This document shows, piece by piece, positions 53,952-63,060 of a DNA stretch of 64,000 nt. Where the stretch lies: the NCBI RefSeq assembly GCF_000315915.1, contig NC_020186.1:2108001-2172000 (forward strand). Reading direction: 5' to 3'. Positions within the stretch are counted from its first letter, which is position 1; every line of letters begins with the position of its first letter. This DNA is from Henningerozyma blattae CBS 6284. Lineage: Eukaryota > Ascomycota > Saccharomycetes > Saccharomycetales > Saccharomycetaceae. Below the pieces are notes generated by a model. That model saw nothing but the letters and a program-made list of their open reading frames with translations. It was not told where the DNA came from and searched no databases. Position numbers and translations under genes: made by a program.

Positions 53952-54431
53952 TATTTATTTTAATTTGTAGTTGGATATTTTACAGCTTGGGGGAACTAAC
54001 TATATTTAATTCTACTTCTCTAAGTTTATTTTTTTTTGTAACGGATCTCTCAAAGGAAATGTTTATATCTTTTTTAATATGTACAACTATCCCTATTTAA
54101 GAATGCGATTTAAGGTTTCCCTAATTTTCTAATTTTCTTCCAAACTAAGCAATAATAGGAAACATTTTACATTAAAAATAGTTATCCCCATTAAAATAAT
54201 CACGTGAACGTAGAGTTTTTAAAATTGCAAATGCATTTAATATTACAATTATAAAGGTGATATATAACGTCTCTGAATTATCTATCAATAGGTAACAGTA
54301 TATAAGTAATCTAAAGAAAAGAGAATGGCTCTAATAATAAATGAGCGGAAAAGTGAATGCATTATTGTATGAATATGTCTCTGTGTGTGCTTTTGTGTAG
54401 TTGCGTTGGTTAAGTACTTAAAGTTTGCTGT
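53952..54431. other. CMC1 promoter and TGL1 3' flank
   Basis: AT-rich with one CACGTG box at 54201-54206. No gene is seen. Confidence 0.6.
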
Positions 54432-56423
54432 CTATTCTTTTGAAAGTATGTCCTCGATATTCAATTCATCCATATTTGCCTTAATATTTAGACTGATAGT
54501 ATCATGATCATCACTAGCATTAACATCTACGGAATGCTGTAACTTATCGTTCGAATATTGTTCTTCACCAATGGAATCCATTGAAAATTTATGTCTATGA
54601 CTATGAGTATTACTATGAGGCTTACTACTAACCTTTCGTAAGGAATAAGAATTAGGTGATGAAGATATGATTGAATTAGATTGTTTCTTTGACAAATGAT
54701 AAGTTTTATCAGATGTAGCATCAATAGTTTCACTTGCATCTTTATAATAATAATCATCTATTTCTTTGTCGTTGTCTGTTCTTGACTCAAATGGAATTAA
54801 TAATTCTGATTCCAAAAGTTCCTCTGTTTGAGTCATATCTGAGACAGGTTGAGGTTGTTTATTCAAAATAATATGATTAATATTATTTTTACCCAAGGTA
54901 GTTGTACTATTTGTATTTGAATTAGATTCATACTGTGAGATTGAGTGTGATATAGTGTTAAGGTTACTATTTTTCAATAATAAACTTCTTTGAATTTTAT
55001 GATCCAAATTCGAATTATTAATATTGGAAAAAAAATCAATAAACTTGACAATCTTAGGGATGACTAATTTATCAACATCGTTCCCCCAAATTAAATCCAA
55101 ATGTTCATGTTCTTTAATATTGACATCAAAGACAGCTTCCTTTGGTAAATTTTTCTTCATTACTTCAATATCTACTAATGAATCCTGACCACCATATAAC
55201 AATAGGATTGGAACTTTGATATTTGTTTTAGTTGGGAAAACAGGAATTTGGTAAGGCTTTGATAATGAATTAAACATATCATCTGATTCTTCATACATTT
55301 GAAATTTTTGTGATCTTAATATTTGGAACCAATGAACTATTGATTTCACACTTGTTGTGGAATACAATTTATTATAAGAAACTAATTTTTGTTTCTCTGT
55401 AATATTTAAGGCATGCCAATTAAATAGAAGCTTGTTACCAGTGTCTACACCCAAATTGAATAATTTTGGATGTAAAGTTCTTCTCCATATAACAGCAGAT
55501 GGATAAATAATATTATGGCCAAAAAACAAATACATCAAATTGGGAGAAGATTTCACTAGAGTATCGACTAATGGGTTATGCAATCTTTTAGGGGTCATTG
55601 CAGGGGCAATGGCAATGAATTGTGATATCTTGGAATTTAAACTTTCGTTGACTGATAAAGCTGCAAACATTTGAGCGGACCCTTGTGAAAACCCGATACA
55701 AATCAATTGATCAATGTTACAAGATTTCAATACAAACTCAATTGAGTTTGGAATATCAAAGAATGCAAATTCATCGATACTGAAATCCCAGAATCTTCTT
55801 TCTTTGGGTAAATAATGTAAATGGGCTGTGGAATATTTATTACCTCTATTATTACCCAACCAAACGTCATAACCTAAATCGTGTAAGACAAATGGTAAAT
55901 TTTTGGAACGATCGATGTTACAAACCCAGACATCTGAACACATCAATAAACCGTGATGTAAATATGCAACTTTACCATTTGCCACTTCTGGTGATGGTCT
56001 AATTCTATGTAAAGTTAAGATATAATTATCTTCAGTTCTTACTAAATGGTCTTCAATTTCAATGTCAAAGATTTTACACATGGAGTGAATATCTGGACAT
56101 TCTTGTAATTTCTGTTCAATCGGTTTTTCAGATTGGTCTACATTTGTCTTTTCGAATTTTCTCAATTTTTTACGACGTAATTTTTCCTTTTCATATTTAG
56201 TCTCTTCATCATCATCGCTATCACCATATATAGTGGATGGAGAACTTATAGATGTTAACCAGGTTCGAGTACCAGTAATATGTAAAAATAATCTGACAAT
56301 AAAAGACGTTATATTAAGAATAGTATGAGGCACCAAGTTTGCCAGGAACGACAGAGTTGACTCAATATATACCAATATTATGATACAATAATCCGTAATG
56401 GATAGTCTACCAATGAAGAACAT
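54432..56423 (-). CDS. TGL1: Steryl ester hydrolase Tgl1
   Basis: Tgl1 releases sterols from steryl esters at lipid droplets. The N-terminus MFFIGRLSITDYCIIILVYIE is a hydrophobic hairpin that targets droplets. The alpha/beta-hydrolase core follows: HHGLLMCSDVW (oxyanion), GNNRGNKYSTAH, nucleophile elbow GFSQGSAQ, catalytic Asp in GGQDSLVDIE, and His in HEHLDLIWG. The frame is open from 56453, but the Met at 56423 aligns with the family start, giving 663 residues. S. cerevisiae Tgl1 has 548. The extra length is a Ser/Asn-rich, probably phosphorylated C-tail after the catalytic His. It shares a promoter with three CACGTG boxes with SNF7. Confidence 0.95.
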   Translation of the reverse strand: MFFIGRLSITDYCIIILVYIESTLSFLANLVPHTILNITSFIVRLFLHITGTRTWLTSISSPSTIYGDSDDDEETKYEKEKLRRKKLRKFEKTNVDQSEKPIEQKLQECPDIHSMCKIFDIEIEDHLVRTEDNYILTLHRIRPSPEVANGKVAYLHHGLLMCSDVWVCNIDRSKNLPFVLHDLGYDVWLGNNRGNKYSTAHLHYLPKERRFWDFSIDEFAFFDIPNSIEFVLKSCNIDQLICIGFSQGSAQMFAALSVNESLNSKISQFIAIAPAMTPKRLHNPLVDTLVKSSPNLMYLFFGHNIIYPSAVIWRRTLHPKLFNLGVDTGNKLLFNWHALNITEKQKLVSYNKLYSTTSVKSIVHWFQILRSQKFQMYEESDDMFNSLSKPYQIPVFPTKTNIKVPILLLYGGQDSLVDIEVMKKNLPKEAVFDVNIKEHEHLDLIWGNDVDKLVIPKIVKFIDFFSNINNSNLDHKIQRSLLLKNSNLNTISHSISQYESNSNTNSTTTLGKNNINHIILNKQPQPVSDMTQTEELLESELLIPFESRTDNDKEIDDYYYKDASETIDATSDKTYHLSKKQSNSIISSSPNSYSLRKVSSKPHSNTHSHRHKFSMDSIGEEQYSNDKLQHSVDVNASDDHDTISLNIKANMDELNIEDILSKE

Positions 56424-56473
56424 GTTTAAAGTAGGGATTGTTGTTATAAACAACTAAAGTTACAAATGCTACA

Positions 56474-56507
<34 letters not shown>

Positions 56508-57088
56508 ATATCTTAAACATATAATGAAAAAAAATATTAAATATGAAGAGTATATTAAGAAAAAAGATTAGTCAAATTCCATTGTTGGAAAACATTTGCT
56601 CTTATATTATCATTTTCTTCATGCATGATCCCTTTGTTACGCATCTTCACTTACTTTACCGTAAGAGAACTATCACAGTATTTCCATAAAGAGAACAAAA
56701 TGCGGACGCGGTACGACGAATCACGTGATGATTTTTTACTAAAAAGAAATAGAATAAAATAGAAAAGCAGAAAAAGAAAAAAACTTGCACGTGATGTATT
56801 GTTAGTCACGTGAAATGTACGGGTGGTCTTTCCTATTGTGAACATATCGAATACCTCGGAGACTTTCAAGTTTGAAAAAAAGAGGAGAATACACGAGATA
56901 ATAATAGTTGTCTAAAGGTGGCTAATTAGAAGCAAATGTATATACATCAACATTTGACGTATACAAGATAATGGGAGGCCAATAATAGTTTAGAAACTAA
57001 GGAGCTTGTAGATACATAAAATCAAATAAGATTCTTTTTTTTTTTGACATCATACAAACTATTATAATAATTATATACCTATAGACGC
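56424..57088. promoter_or_regulatory. TGL1-SNF7 divergent promoter with three CACGTG boxes
   Basis: TCACGTGA at 56721-56728 and 56806-56813, plus GCACGTGA with its core at 56788-56793, are consensus Cbf1-type sites. A (TAA)n run lies at 56470-56504 on the TGL1 side. No gene is seen. The 72-codon frame at 56651-56869 is judged spurious. Confidence 0.6.
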
Positions 57089-57841
57089 ATGTGGAACTAT
57101 TTCTTTGGAGGAGGAGGGAGTTCATCCCTAGATGATTCTAGCAGATCAAATAAGAAAGATCTCCCCAAGAAGGCTATTGTTGAATTAAGAGAACATATCA
57201 ATCTTTTGACTAAGAAGCAAAATCATTTACAAACACAGATCGATAATCAAACCACTCAAATCAAAGCGTATTTGAATAAAGGTCAAAAACTACAGGCTAA
57301 GAATTCATTAAAAAGACGTAAGATTTTTGAAAATCAATTGGAGAAATTAAATGGACAAATCGATTCACTTGAACAACAATTATTCTCCATTGAAAGTGCG
57401 AACTTGAACCTTGAAACTATGAGAGCTATGAAACAAGGGGCCAACGCTATGAAATCTATTCATAAAGGCATGGACATTGATAAAGTTGATGACACGATGG
57501 ATGATATTAGAGAACAAGTTGAACTAGGAGAAGAAATTAGTGATGCTATATCAAGACCATTGTTTACCAATGGCTTATCAAACGATCTCATTGATGAAGA
57601 TGAATTAGATAATGAGTTAGAAGCATTAGCTGAAGATACTACTCATGAAGAAGCTTTAAAGACAACACAAGAAGTAAATACTCCTAAATTGGCAAAGACA
57701 AAAGCTCAGGAATTGCCAAATATACCTTCTAATAAGATAAAAGATTCACAAATTGCTCAAAATCCAGTCGCTGTTGACGAAGAGGAAGATGATGAAGATG
57801 AAAGAGCTTTAAGAGAATTACAAGCGGAAATGGGTCTATGA
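57089..57841 (+). CDS. SNF7: ESCRT-III subunit Snf7/Vps32
   Basis: Snf7 polymerises on endosomal membranes to drive multivesicular-body budding with Vps4. The 250-residue protein (S. cerevisiae 240) has the basic helical hairpin ([20 protein letters not shown]...), the highly conserved [44 protein letters not shown], and the C-terminal MIM region ending [11 protein letters not shown], identical to the yeast tail. The N-terminus has an extra Gly/Ser stretch after the membrane-inserting MWNYFFG. It pairs convergently with SED5, as YLR025W-YLR026C do. Confidence 0.97.
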   Translation: MWNYFFGGGGSSSLDDSSRSNKKDLPKKAIVELREHINLLTKKQNHLQTQIDNQTTQIKAYLNKGQKLQAKNSLKRRKIFENQLEKLNGQIDSLEQQLFSIESANLNLETMRAMKQGANAMKSIHKGMDIDKVDDTMDDIREQVELGEEISDAISRPLFTNGLSNDLIDEDELDNELEALAEDTTHEEALKTTQEVNTPKLAKTKAQELPNIPSNKIKDSQIAQNPVAVDEEEDDEDERALRELQAEMGL

Positions 57842-58238
57842 AGTTCGGAAAACCAGTTTGTAAAAAACTCAAATCGTTGTAAAGTTATTATTTAGTAATT
57901 TCTAACATTAGCATCATAAAAAAAATTCATGATCGAATGACACTAGAGCAATTCTTGGTTGTTGTATATGTCTTTGAAATAAATATGTTTATTTCTTCTT
58001 CATCCCCTATATATACGTATGTATTCTTTAATAAAAATAAAAATACTTACTTATATTTATGTATTACCAAAAAAAAAAAAAAAAGTTATTAAAAGAGCAT
58101 AAAAATTCCTAAAAAAAATAAAAGCGCTGTCTATGTCTTTTGATTTTTTTTTTTGTCTTCAATAATATTATATCATACTTAATACAAATTGTATTTTGAC
58201 GCGTGTATAATGACGATAATAATAATAATACGTTAAAC
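57842..58238. other. SNF7-SED5 convergent intergenic region
   Basis: AT-rich with A-run 58070-58084. GTTCGGAAAACCA at 57843-57855 only faintly resembles a centromere CDEIII. No gene is seen. Confidence 0.6.
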
Positions 58239-59357
58239 CTAATTGACTAAAACCCAAAATAAGAAAAATACAAATATAATAAAAAAGATTTTGACGGCTA
58301 ACCATCTATTGCTTTTAATTCTATCAAAATATTTCAGTAATTCTCTTTGTGCGCCTGTAATATTTAAGTCAATATCATCGACATTGGCATCAATTCTTTG
58401 AATTACTTCACCTTGTTCTTGAACCATTGATGCCAATTGTTGGAATAAACCACCAACTTCTTGAATGGTAGATTCAATGGTTTCCATTGCACGATCTCTC
58501 TCTTGTAAATATACATTATTACTATCTTGATTTAATAAACCTTCTTCCATTGTCAATAGTAATGTTTGATCGCCATTTTTATTATATGAACTGCTCTGTA
58601 TCATTGTAGTATTATTATTGTTGTCTTCTTCTTCATTAGCTAATGATGATAAAAATGGATTAGAATTATTATACATTGAATTATTGGAAACTGATAATTG
58701 ACTACCGTTACCTTTTTCAAGTCCACCATTAGTTAACCCTCCTTGTTGTTGTTGTATATGTGTTATATTAGGATTTTGTATTTTATATTCATTACTATTA
58801 CTTCTACTATCATTTAAATTTGAAGTTTGTGTTGATAATTTATCTTGTTGAGTGATTTTTTCCCAACGATCTCTATTTGCCAATTCTAATTGTTGCCTTT
58901 GTTCTAATACATGTTTAAAATCACCTGAAATATTCTTCATCTTAGTATTTAATAAATTAACGACATTTTTAGAATGATGAGTATCTTTACCTCTTTTAAC
59001 TACAACGCCTTCTTTACCTTGTATAGTTCTTTGATATTTAGATAAATCGATCAAACTTTGTTCAATTGAATAGATTTTTCTCTTAATTAAAAAGGATAAT
59101 TCAGCAATCTCTACAGGATTATCATTGAACATTGGTTTCCTTTTGGCTAAGATGGCCAATTTGGATAATAATTGAGCTGTAGAAGATATTTCATGGGCTA
59201 TAGAAGATGCATTTTTTTGAAAATCTGAGGTCTTTATTGGATTTGATTGTGGTAAATCATTAGAAGCTTGATGTGGGAATTGATTATGATTCTTATTTTG
59301 TTTTTTATACGTTAAAACACTTTGTTGAAATTCTATAGTTCTATCTCTGATATTCAT
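58239..59357 (-). CDS. SED5: Golgi Qa-SNARE Sed5
   Basis: Sed5 is the cis-Golgi syntaxin for ER-Golgi and intra-Golgi fusion. The N-terminal peptide MNIRDRTIEFQQSVLTYKKQ is the Sly1-binding motif of the family. An Habc-type helical region, a Gln/Asn-rich linker, the SNARE helix (about 285-350, QERDRAMETIESTIQEVGGLFQQLA with central Gln) and a C-terminal tail anchor (about 352-370) follow. It has 372 residues against 340 in S. cerevisiae; the linker accounts for the difference. Confidence 0.96.
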   Translation of the reverse strand: MNIRDRTIEFQQSVLTYKKQNKNHNQFPHQASNDLPQSNPIKTSDFQKNASSIAHEISSTAQLLSKLAILAKRKPMFNDNPVEIAELSFLIKRKIYSIEQSLIDLSKYQRTIQGKEGVVVKRGKDTHHSKNVVNLLNTKMKNISGDFKHVLEQRQQLELANRDRWEKITQQDKLSTQTSNLNDSRSNSNEYKIQNPNITHIQQQQGGLTNGGLEKGNGSQLSVSNNSMYNNSNPFLSSLANEEEDNNNNTTMIQSSSYNKNGDQTLLLTMEEGLLNQDSNNVYLQERDRAMETIESTIQEVGGLFQQLASMVQEQGEVIQRIDANVDDIDLNITGAQRELLKYFDRIKSNRWLAVKIFFIIFVFFLFWVLVN

Positions 59358-60181
59358 TTTTTATTTATGCTTTCCAGATTTATTTGTTAATTGTTTTAAA
59401 ATAAAATAAAAATAAAAAAAAATTTGGTAATGATATATTATTTATTATTTATTAGAACGAATTGTAATATATTATGTTATGATTGTATTTTTTTCAAAAA
59501 AAAAAAATTAAAGTATCCCCCTATTTCTGTTGTTGAAGATGATTTTCTATTTATTATTGGTATTTATGTTTAATTGTTTGTGTTTCTTTAATGTCGATAT
59601 TAACAAGTGAATGACTTTGAATAAGTTAAGCATACGTGTATGTATGTATGTATGTTTGTTTTGTAGACTTCCTGCCCCAGTATGTTTTCTTATAAAATTT
59701 TTTGAATGCAAATTATGAAATTATCATTGAATAATTTGATATTCATAGATAGTAATATTATTATTATTTAATTCGCCAACGAGGCGAAATTTACAAAAAA
59801 AAAAAAAAAANNNNNNNNNNNNNNNNNNNNCCTATCCCCTGTGTGCCTTGGCAGTTCAGAAAAATAAAAATAAAGATCCGAATTGAAAAAGCCCCTCCGA
59901 AAATTTCCAAAAGAAAATTATATCAAATAAAAAGAAAACAAGAATGATGATCTCAAGCGGCGCAATCATATATCAAGTGTCGAAAATTACTCGATATATA
60001 TCAAATCATATTATAACAATCTATCAATATGTAGTAAAAAAAAAGAGAATCATTAAATATAAGTTAATTATAAATAGCAGTAAATATATATATATGTATA
60101 TGCAAGGTAAAGAAAAATGGTATAGAAAAAAAAAAAAATAAAAAAAAATAGCAATAATAAATAAATAAAAAGATAAAAGGG
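59358..60181. other. SED5 promoter, assembly gap and AT-rich sequence
   Basis: The region contains a TATG repeat (59638-59654), an A-run running into 20 Ns, and AT-rich DNA on the far side. No gene is supported. Any missing sequence in the gap is unknown. Confidence 0.6.
59811..59830. other. Assembly gap of 20 Ns
   Basis: Twenty Ns follow a poly-A run of about 18. A round gap size suggests a scaffold join of unknown length, so the adjacency of SED5 and LDO45 is not proven by contiguous sequence. Confidence 0.95.
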
Positions 60182-60526
60182 TTAATTATTTTCTTGTGTT
60201 GTTGATATTATAGGATTTAATTCTAAAACATTTTCATCTTGTTCAATTGGAGTAGCGTTTGGGTCTGCATCTGGATCTGAATTTTGTTTTTGATTTTTAA
60301 AAATACGTCTTTTATTAATTGTTTTCCTCATGTACATATTTGTTTTGAAAAATAGCCATAAAGCTAAATTCAATGTTGAATTACTAATAAAACCGAAAAT
60401 GACTACCAAAGTCGCGAATACAAAAGAGGTTATTAAAAGTGGTACGATGAAAATTGAAGAAGTTAGACCAATGAAAATAAAAATTGAAAGATAGATTAAA
60501 AAATAAATGGTTGATATTGTGAACAT
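60182..60526 (-). CDS. LDO16: Lipid droplet assembly factor Ldo16 (Osw5), short isoform
   Basis: Ldo16/Osw5 binds seipin at ER-lipid droplet contacts and also supports spore-wall formation. The 114-residue product has a hydrophobic hairpin (TIYFLIYLSIFIFIGLTSSI and PLLITSFVFATLVVIFGFIS) and a polar C-tail, like YMR148W (148 aa). Its ATG is internal to exon 2 of the long isoform, so its promoter must lie inside the LDO45 intron or exon. Confidence 0.88.
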   Translation of the reverse strand: MFTISTIYFLIYLSIFIFIGLTSSIFIVPLLITSFVFATLVVIFGFISNSTLNLALWLFFKTNMYMRKTINKRRIFKNQKQNSDPDADPNATPIEQDENVLELNPIISTTQENN

Positions 60527-61795
60527 GAAGAATAGAAAAGTTAGGATTGGTAAAGATAAAGTTAATAGGAATGTAAAGATGAATAAGGTGGAATATTTCG
60601 AACTATTTTAATAAAAAGAAAAAAATGGATAGTTTGATAATATTTTTTTTATTATTATTATTATTTTTGAATTATATGTCCCATTTAACTGCCCTAATTA
60701 ATTGCCGTCATTAAATGGTTCCAATTATTGGCCTCAATTATTGACCCCAATTAATGGCCTTAGTTGAGATCTGCTTGAAAAAAAAAAAATGTCAATCTTT
60801 ATTTTAGTGTCGTCACTCCGGAAAATATCCCAATTAGGCAAATGACAAATTAAGAGGTTTCGGCGGCAATTAAGGTGGGGCGAAAATAATATAAAAAAAA
60901 AAAAAAAAAAAAAAATTAAATATCAAACAAAAAAAAAACAAAGAAATGTGTTAGTATAAATATTTGTATGGAAGTCAAATAAAAAAAAGGTACAACATAC
61001 TTTGGAATGGAAATGTTTAAATACAGAAAGGCCAAACACAAATATTCATAAGCTTTAGCTTGACAATTATCGATGATATCAGTGATTGTAAATACAATAT
61101 TTAAAAAAATTCTCTTATAACTTGAAGGTGGCGAAGGAATGTTGGACGAATGTAACGAATCAATCAATGTTGGTGGGATAATCATTTCATTATCGATATT
61201 GGTAGAAACAGGAGACGAAGAATCTTGTTGTTTTAATAAAGTAGTAGTTATCTTGATTGGAGGATTCTTCAATTCAAGTTTTTTCTGTTGAATTGCTATG
61301 GTAATATCTTCATCTTCTTGATTCGGTTCATCTTTCTCTGGAATATCGGAATTACTATCATTATCTGGGGTAAATGATAACAATACTCTTTGTAAATCTG
61401 CCTCGGACAATGTTTTGTTCTTATAGGCTTCTGTCAACCTATCCAACTGTTTACTTTGTTCTGAAGGTGGCTCCTTATTCTTGGCCTTAGTGTTATTCTC
61501 TTGCATCTGTTTCACTTTGGGTTGAGGAATATATTGTACTTCCGAATACTTGTGGTTATGATTCACAAACTCATCAACCATTTGAGTTTGTAAATACGCG
61601 TCTTCATCCTCAGTTCGATGTTCTTGAATAGGATCCAATTTCATCACGTTATTCAGACCGACATTACCGTCGTACAAATTGACTCCGTTCTTTGCAATTG
61701 GTTTAAAAGAAATACTATTAACTGAAGAAGACGGATTACCATGGGGTTGTCCCTCAGCATTCTCTTCATCTTCATCCTCCTCCTCCTCCTCCTCG

Positions 61796-61829
<34 letters not shown>

Positions 61830-61998
61830 CATCGTTATCACCGTTTCTCAACTTATCAGTATCGTTAGCAGTATGTTCAAACATGGAAGGATCCACCACG
61901 TCTTGTTCTGATCTCAATTGTTGTCTCTTTTTCCAATCCAAAAAGGATTTGCTAGTACGTTTTTGCCCAGTCTTTGGAACTTTCCCGTTCTTAGCCAT
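60182..61998 (-). CDS. LDO45: Lipid droplet protein Ldo45, long spliced isoform
   Basis: In S. cerevisiae YMR147W exon sequence is spliced to YMR148W to make Ldo45, a seipin partner. Here exon 1 is 61998-61001 and exon 2 is 60602-60182. The intron (398 bp) starts GTATGT (61000-60995) and ends AATAG. The join is in phase (AA plus T gives Asn) and continues as SKYSTLFIFTFLLTLSLPIL into the Ldo16 start. The protein would be 472 residues. Exon 1 begins MAKNGKVPKTGQKRTSKSF, carries a long Asp/Glu run (about 56-78) and ends with KRIFLNIVFTITDIIDN and further hydrophobic sequence. Unspliced, exon 1 runs on to 60916 with an intron-coded tail. Only TACTAAC at 60950-60956 fits a branch point, far from the acceptor. 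Confidence 0.82.
60683..60770. repeat. Degenerate CAATTAATGGCC repeats inside the LDO45 intron
   Basis: Imperfect copies of CAATTA(A/T)TG(G/A)CC follow one another at 16-18 bp spacing between the LDO45 donor and acceptor. Confidence 0.55.
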
Positions 61999-62159
61999 CT
62001 TAAAACGTTGTATTCCTGTTTAAATTTTAAAGAATGATCTATATGTGGCCTATCCTATCCCAAAACTTCAAATAAGTCTACGTCTGATGGCTAACCCTTA
62101 TATATATGTATATATAACTATAAATCTTAATAATACATTACAACCATTAATATATATTC

Positions 62160-63060
62160 TCTTATTGGTTTTGCAGATCCTTTATTTGCGGGTCTTGTAA
62201 CTCCGACGGGTCCCTTTGCCGCCTGCCTTTTTGAGGAATGTCATTGGATACGTTTTTATATTTTTTTTTATAGTTTTCAGGCACGTCCCGTTACGGAATC
62301 TGCTAATACTAGAACCCGCGGCAATTCTGCCACGGGTACGAAAAACCATTCAGTATGTTCACACCCACAACCGCACCCGCGGACCACTCCACGGCCATAT
62401 AGTGACCATAGCTCATTATGGAGTTTTCTTTCTACTTCTTGAACGGGACCCGCGGGACCTGTCCCGTCAGTGAAAAACCCGCCACCCGTAGTAGAAAAAT
62501 TCCGTAATTTTTTAAGGCTGGCGGGTCGTTTTTGGAGTTCGGCGGGTAAATTTTTACCCGTAGAAATCCGGTTGGGTTTTCCAGGGTTACGGGTCGATGG
62601 GTTTAGGGTTAGACGCCGGAGCATTTGGGTTAAGGAATTTGATTTTTGCTTCGATTGTTTTGTGGTTGAATTAGAAGTAGTAGTTGTATAGCAATCTAAT
62701 AGCTCTTGTACTTTTGTAGGTGTCAAGTTAACGATTGGTTTGCCACATTGTCTTTCCCATTGATGTAAACGGGTTTCTACTTTTGTTTGTGTGGTGACAC
62801 CAAGTTTGACCAAGATTTGGGCATCTGGTACTTGTGTGGTTTGTGAATGGTTTTCTAACGTTTGTACCCCCAACCATGTGGGTTGAGTTTTTGAAGAAAT
62901 ACGACTGTTGTAAAGTTCTTCGTATGTGTAGACGTAGATGTAGCCCACGGGATTTATGGGTTTGCCAGGAGATGGTTTTGATTTTGTAGGAGAAGTTGAA
63001 GGATTGTGTAAGTGACAGTATTTAGCCCCGTCTTTTACCTTCGTTTTTGTCATGGGGCGT
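62160..63060. other. GC-rich block with reiterated ACCCG/CGGGT motifs
   Basis: G+C is clearly raised, mostly at 62180-62600. ACCCGCGG occurs at 62314-62321, 62375-62382 and 62448-62455. An inverted pair of Reb1-like sites, CGGGTAAATTTTTACCCG, lies at 62543-62560. The block coincides with the T5orf172 gene and its 3' end. Confidence 0.5.
62277..63053 (-). CDS. T5orf172/DUF1766-domain protein (Mug113-like, GIY-YIG-related)
   Basis: The 258-residue frame has the features of fungal T5orf172 (DUF1766) proteins: a GYIYVYTYEEL strand, ILVKLGVTTQTKVETRLHQWERQCG (the nuclease-like core with Gly-Val-Thr and Arg), and a distal VERKLHNELW...CGCGCEHTEWFFV. The two halves are separated by a Lys/Thr/Pro-rich insertion (about 125-205). 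An N-terminal YCHLHNP suggests half of a small zinc-binding motif. In-frame codons upstream of the Met read CRYGDQQRKGRP before a TGA, so the true start or a further exon may lie upstream. Function is unknown in yeasts; the fold is related to GIY-YIG nucleases. S. cerevisiae has no such gene beside TIF34. Codon use is more GC-rich than its neighbours. Confidence 0.75.
   Translation of the reverse strand: MTKTKVKDGAKYCHLHNPSTSPTKSKPSPGKPINPVGYIYVYTYEELYNSRISSKTQPTWLGVQTLENHSQTTQVPDAQILVKLGVTTQTKVETRLHQWERQCGKPIVNLTPTKVQELLDCYTTTTSNSTTKQSKQKSNSLTQMLRRLTLNPSTRNPGKPNRISTGKNLPAELQKRPASLKKLRNFSTTGGGFFTDGTGPAGPVQEVERKLHNELWSLYGRGVVRGCGCGCEHTEWFFVPVAELPRVLVLADSVTGRA

Noticed and set aside
57843..57875. 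Centromere CDEIII-like GTTCGGAAAACCA
   Set aside because: The core match is incomplete, and there is no CDEI site with an adjoining ~80 bp AT-rich CDEII. It is simply the SNF7 3' flank.
60916..61000. Unspliced C-terminus of the YMR147W-like frame as the real protein end
   Set aside because: Consensus donor GTATGT and a phase-correct acceptor reproduce the known Ldo45 architecture. The read-through tail is intron sequence, although unspliced transcripts could still make it.
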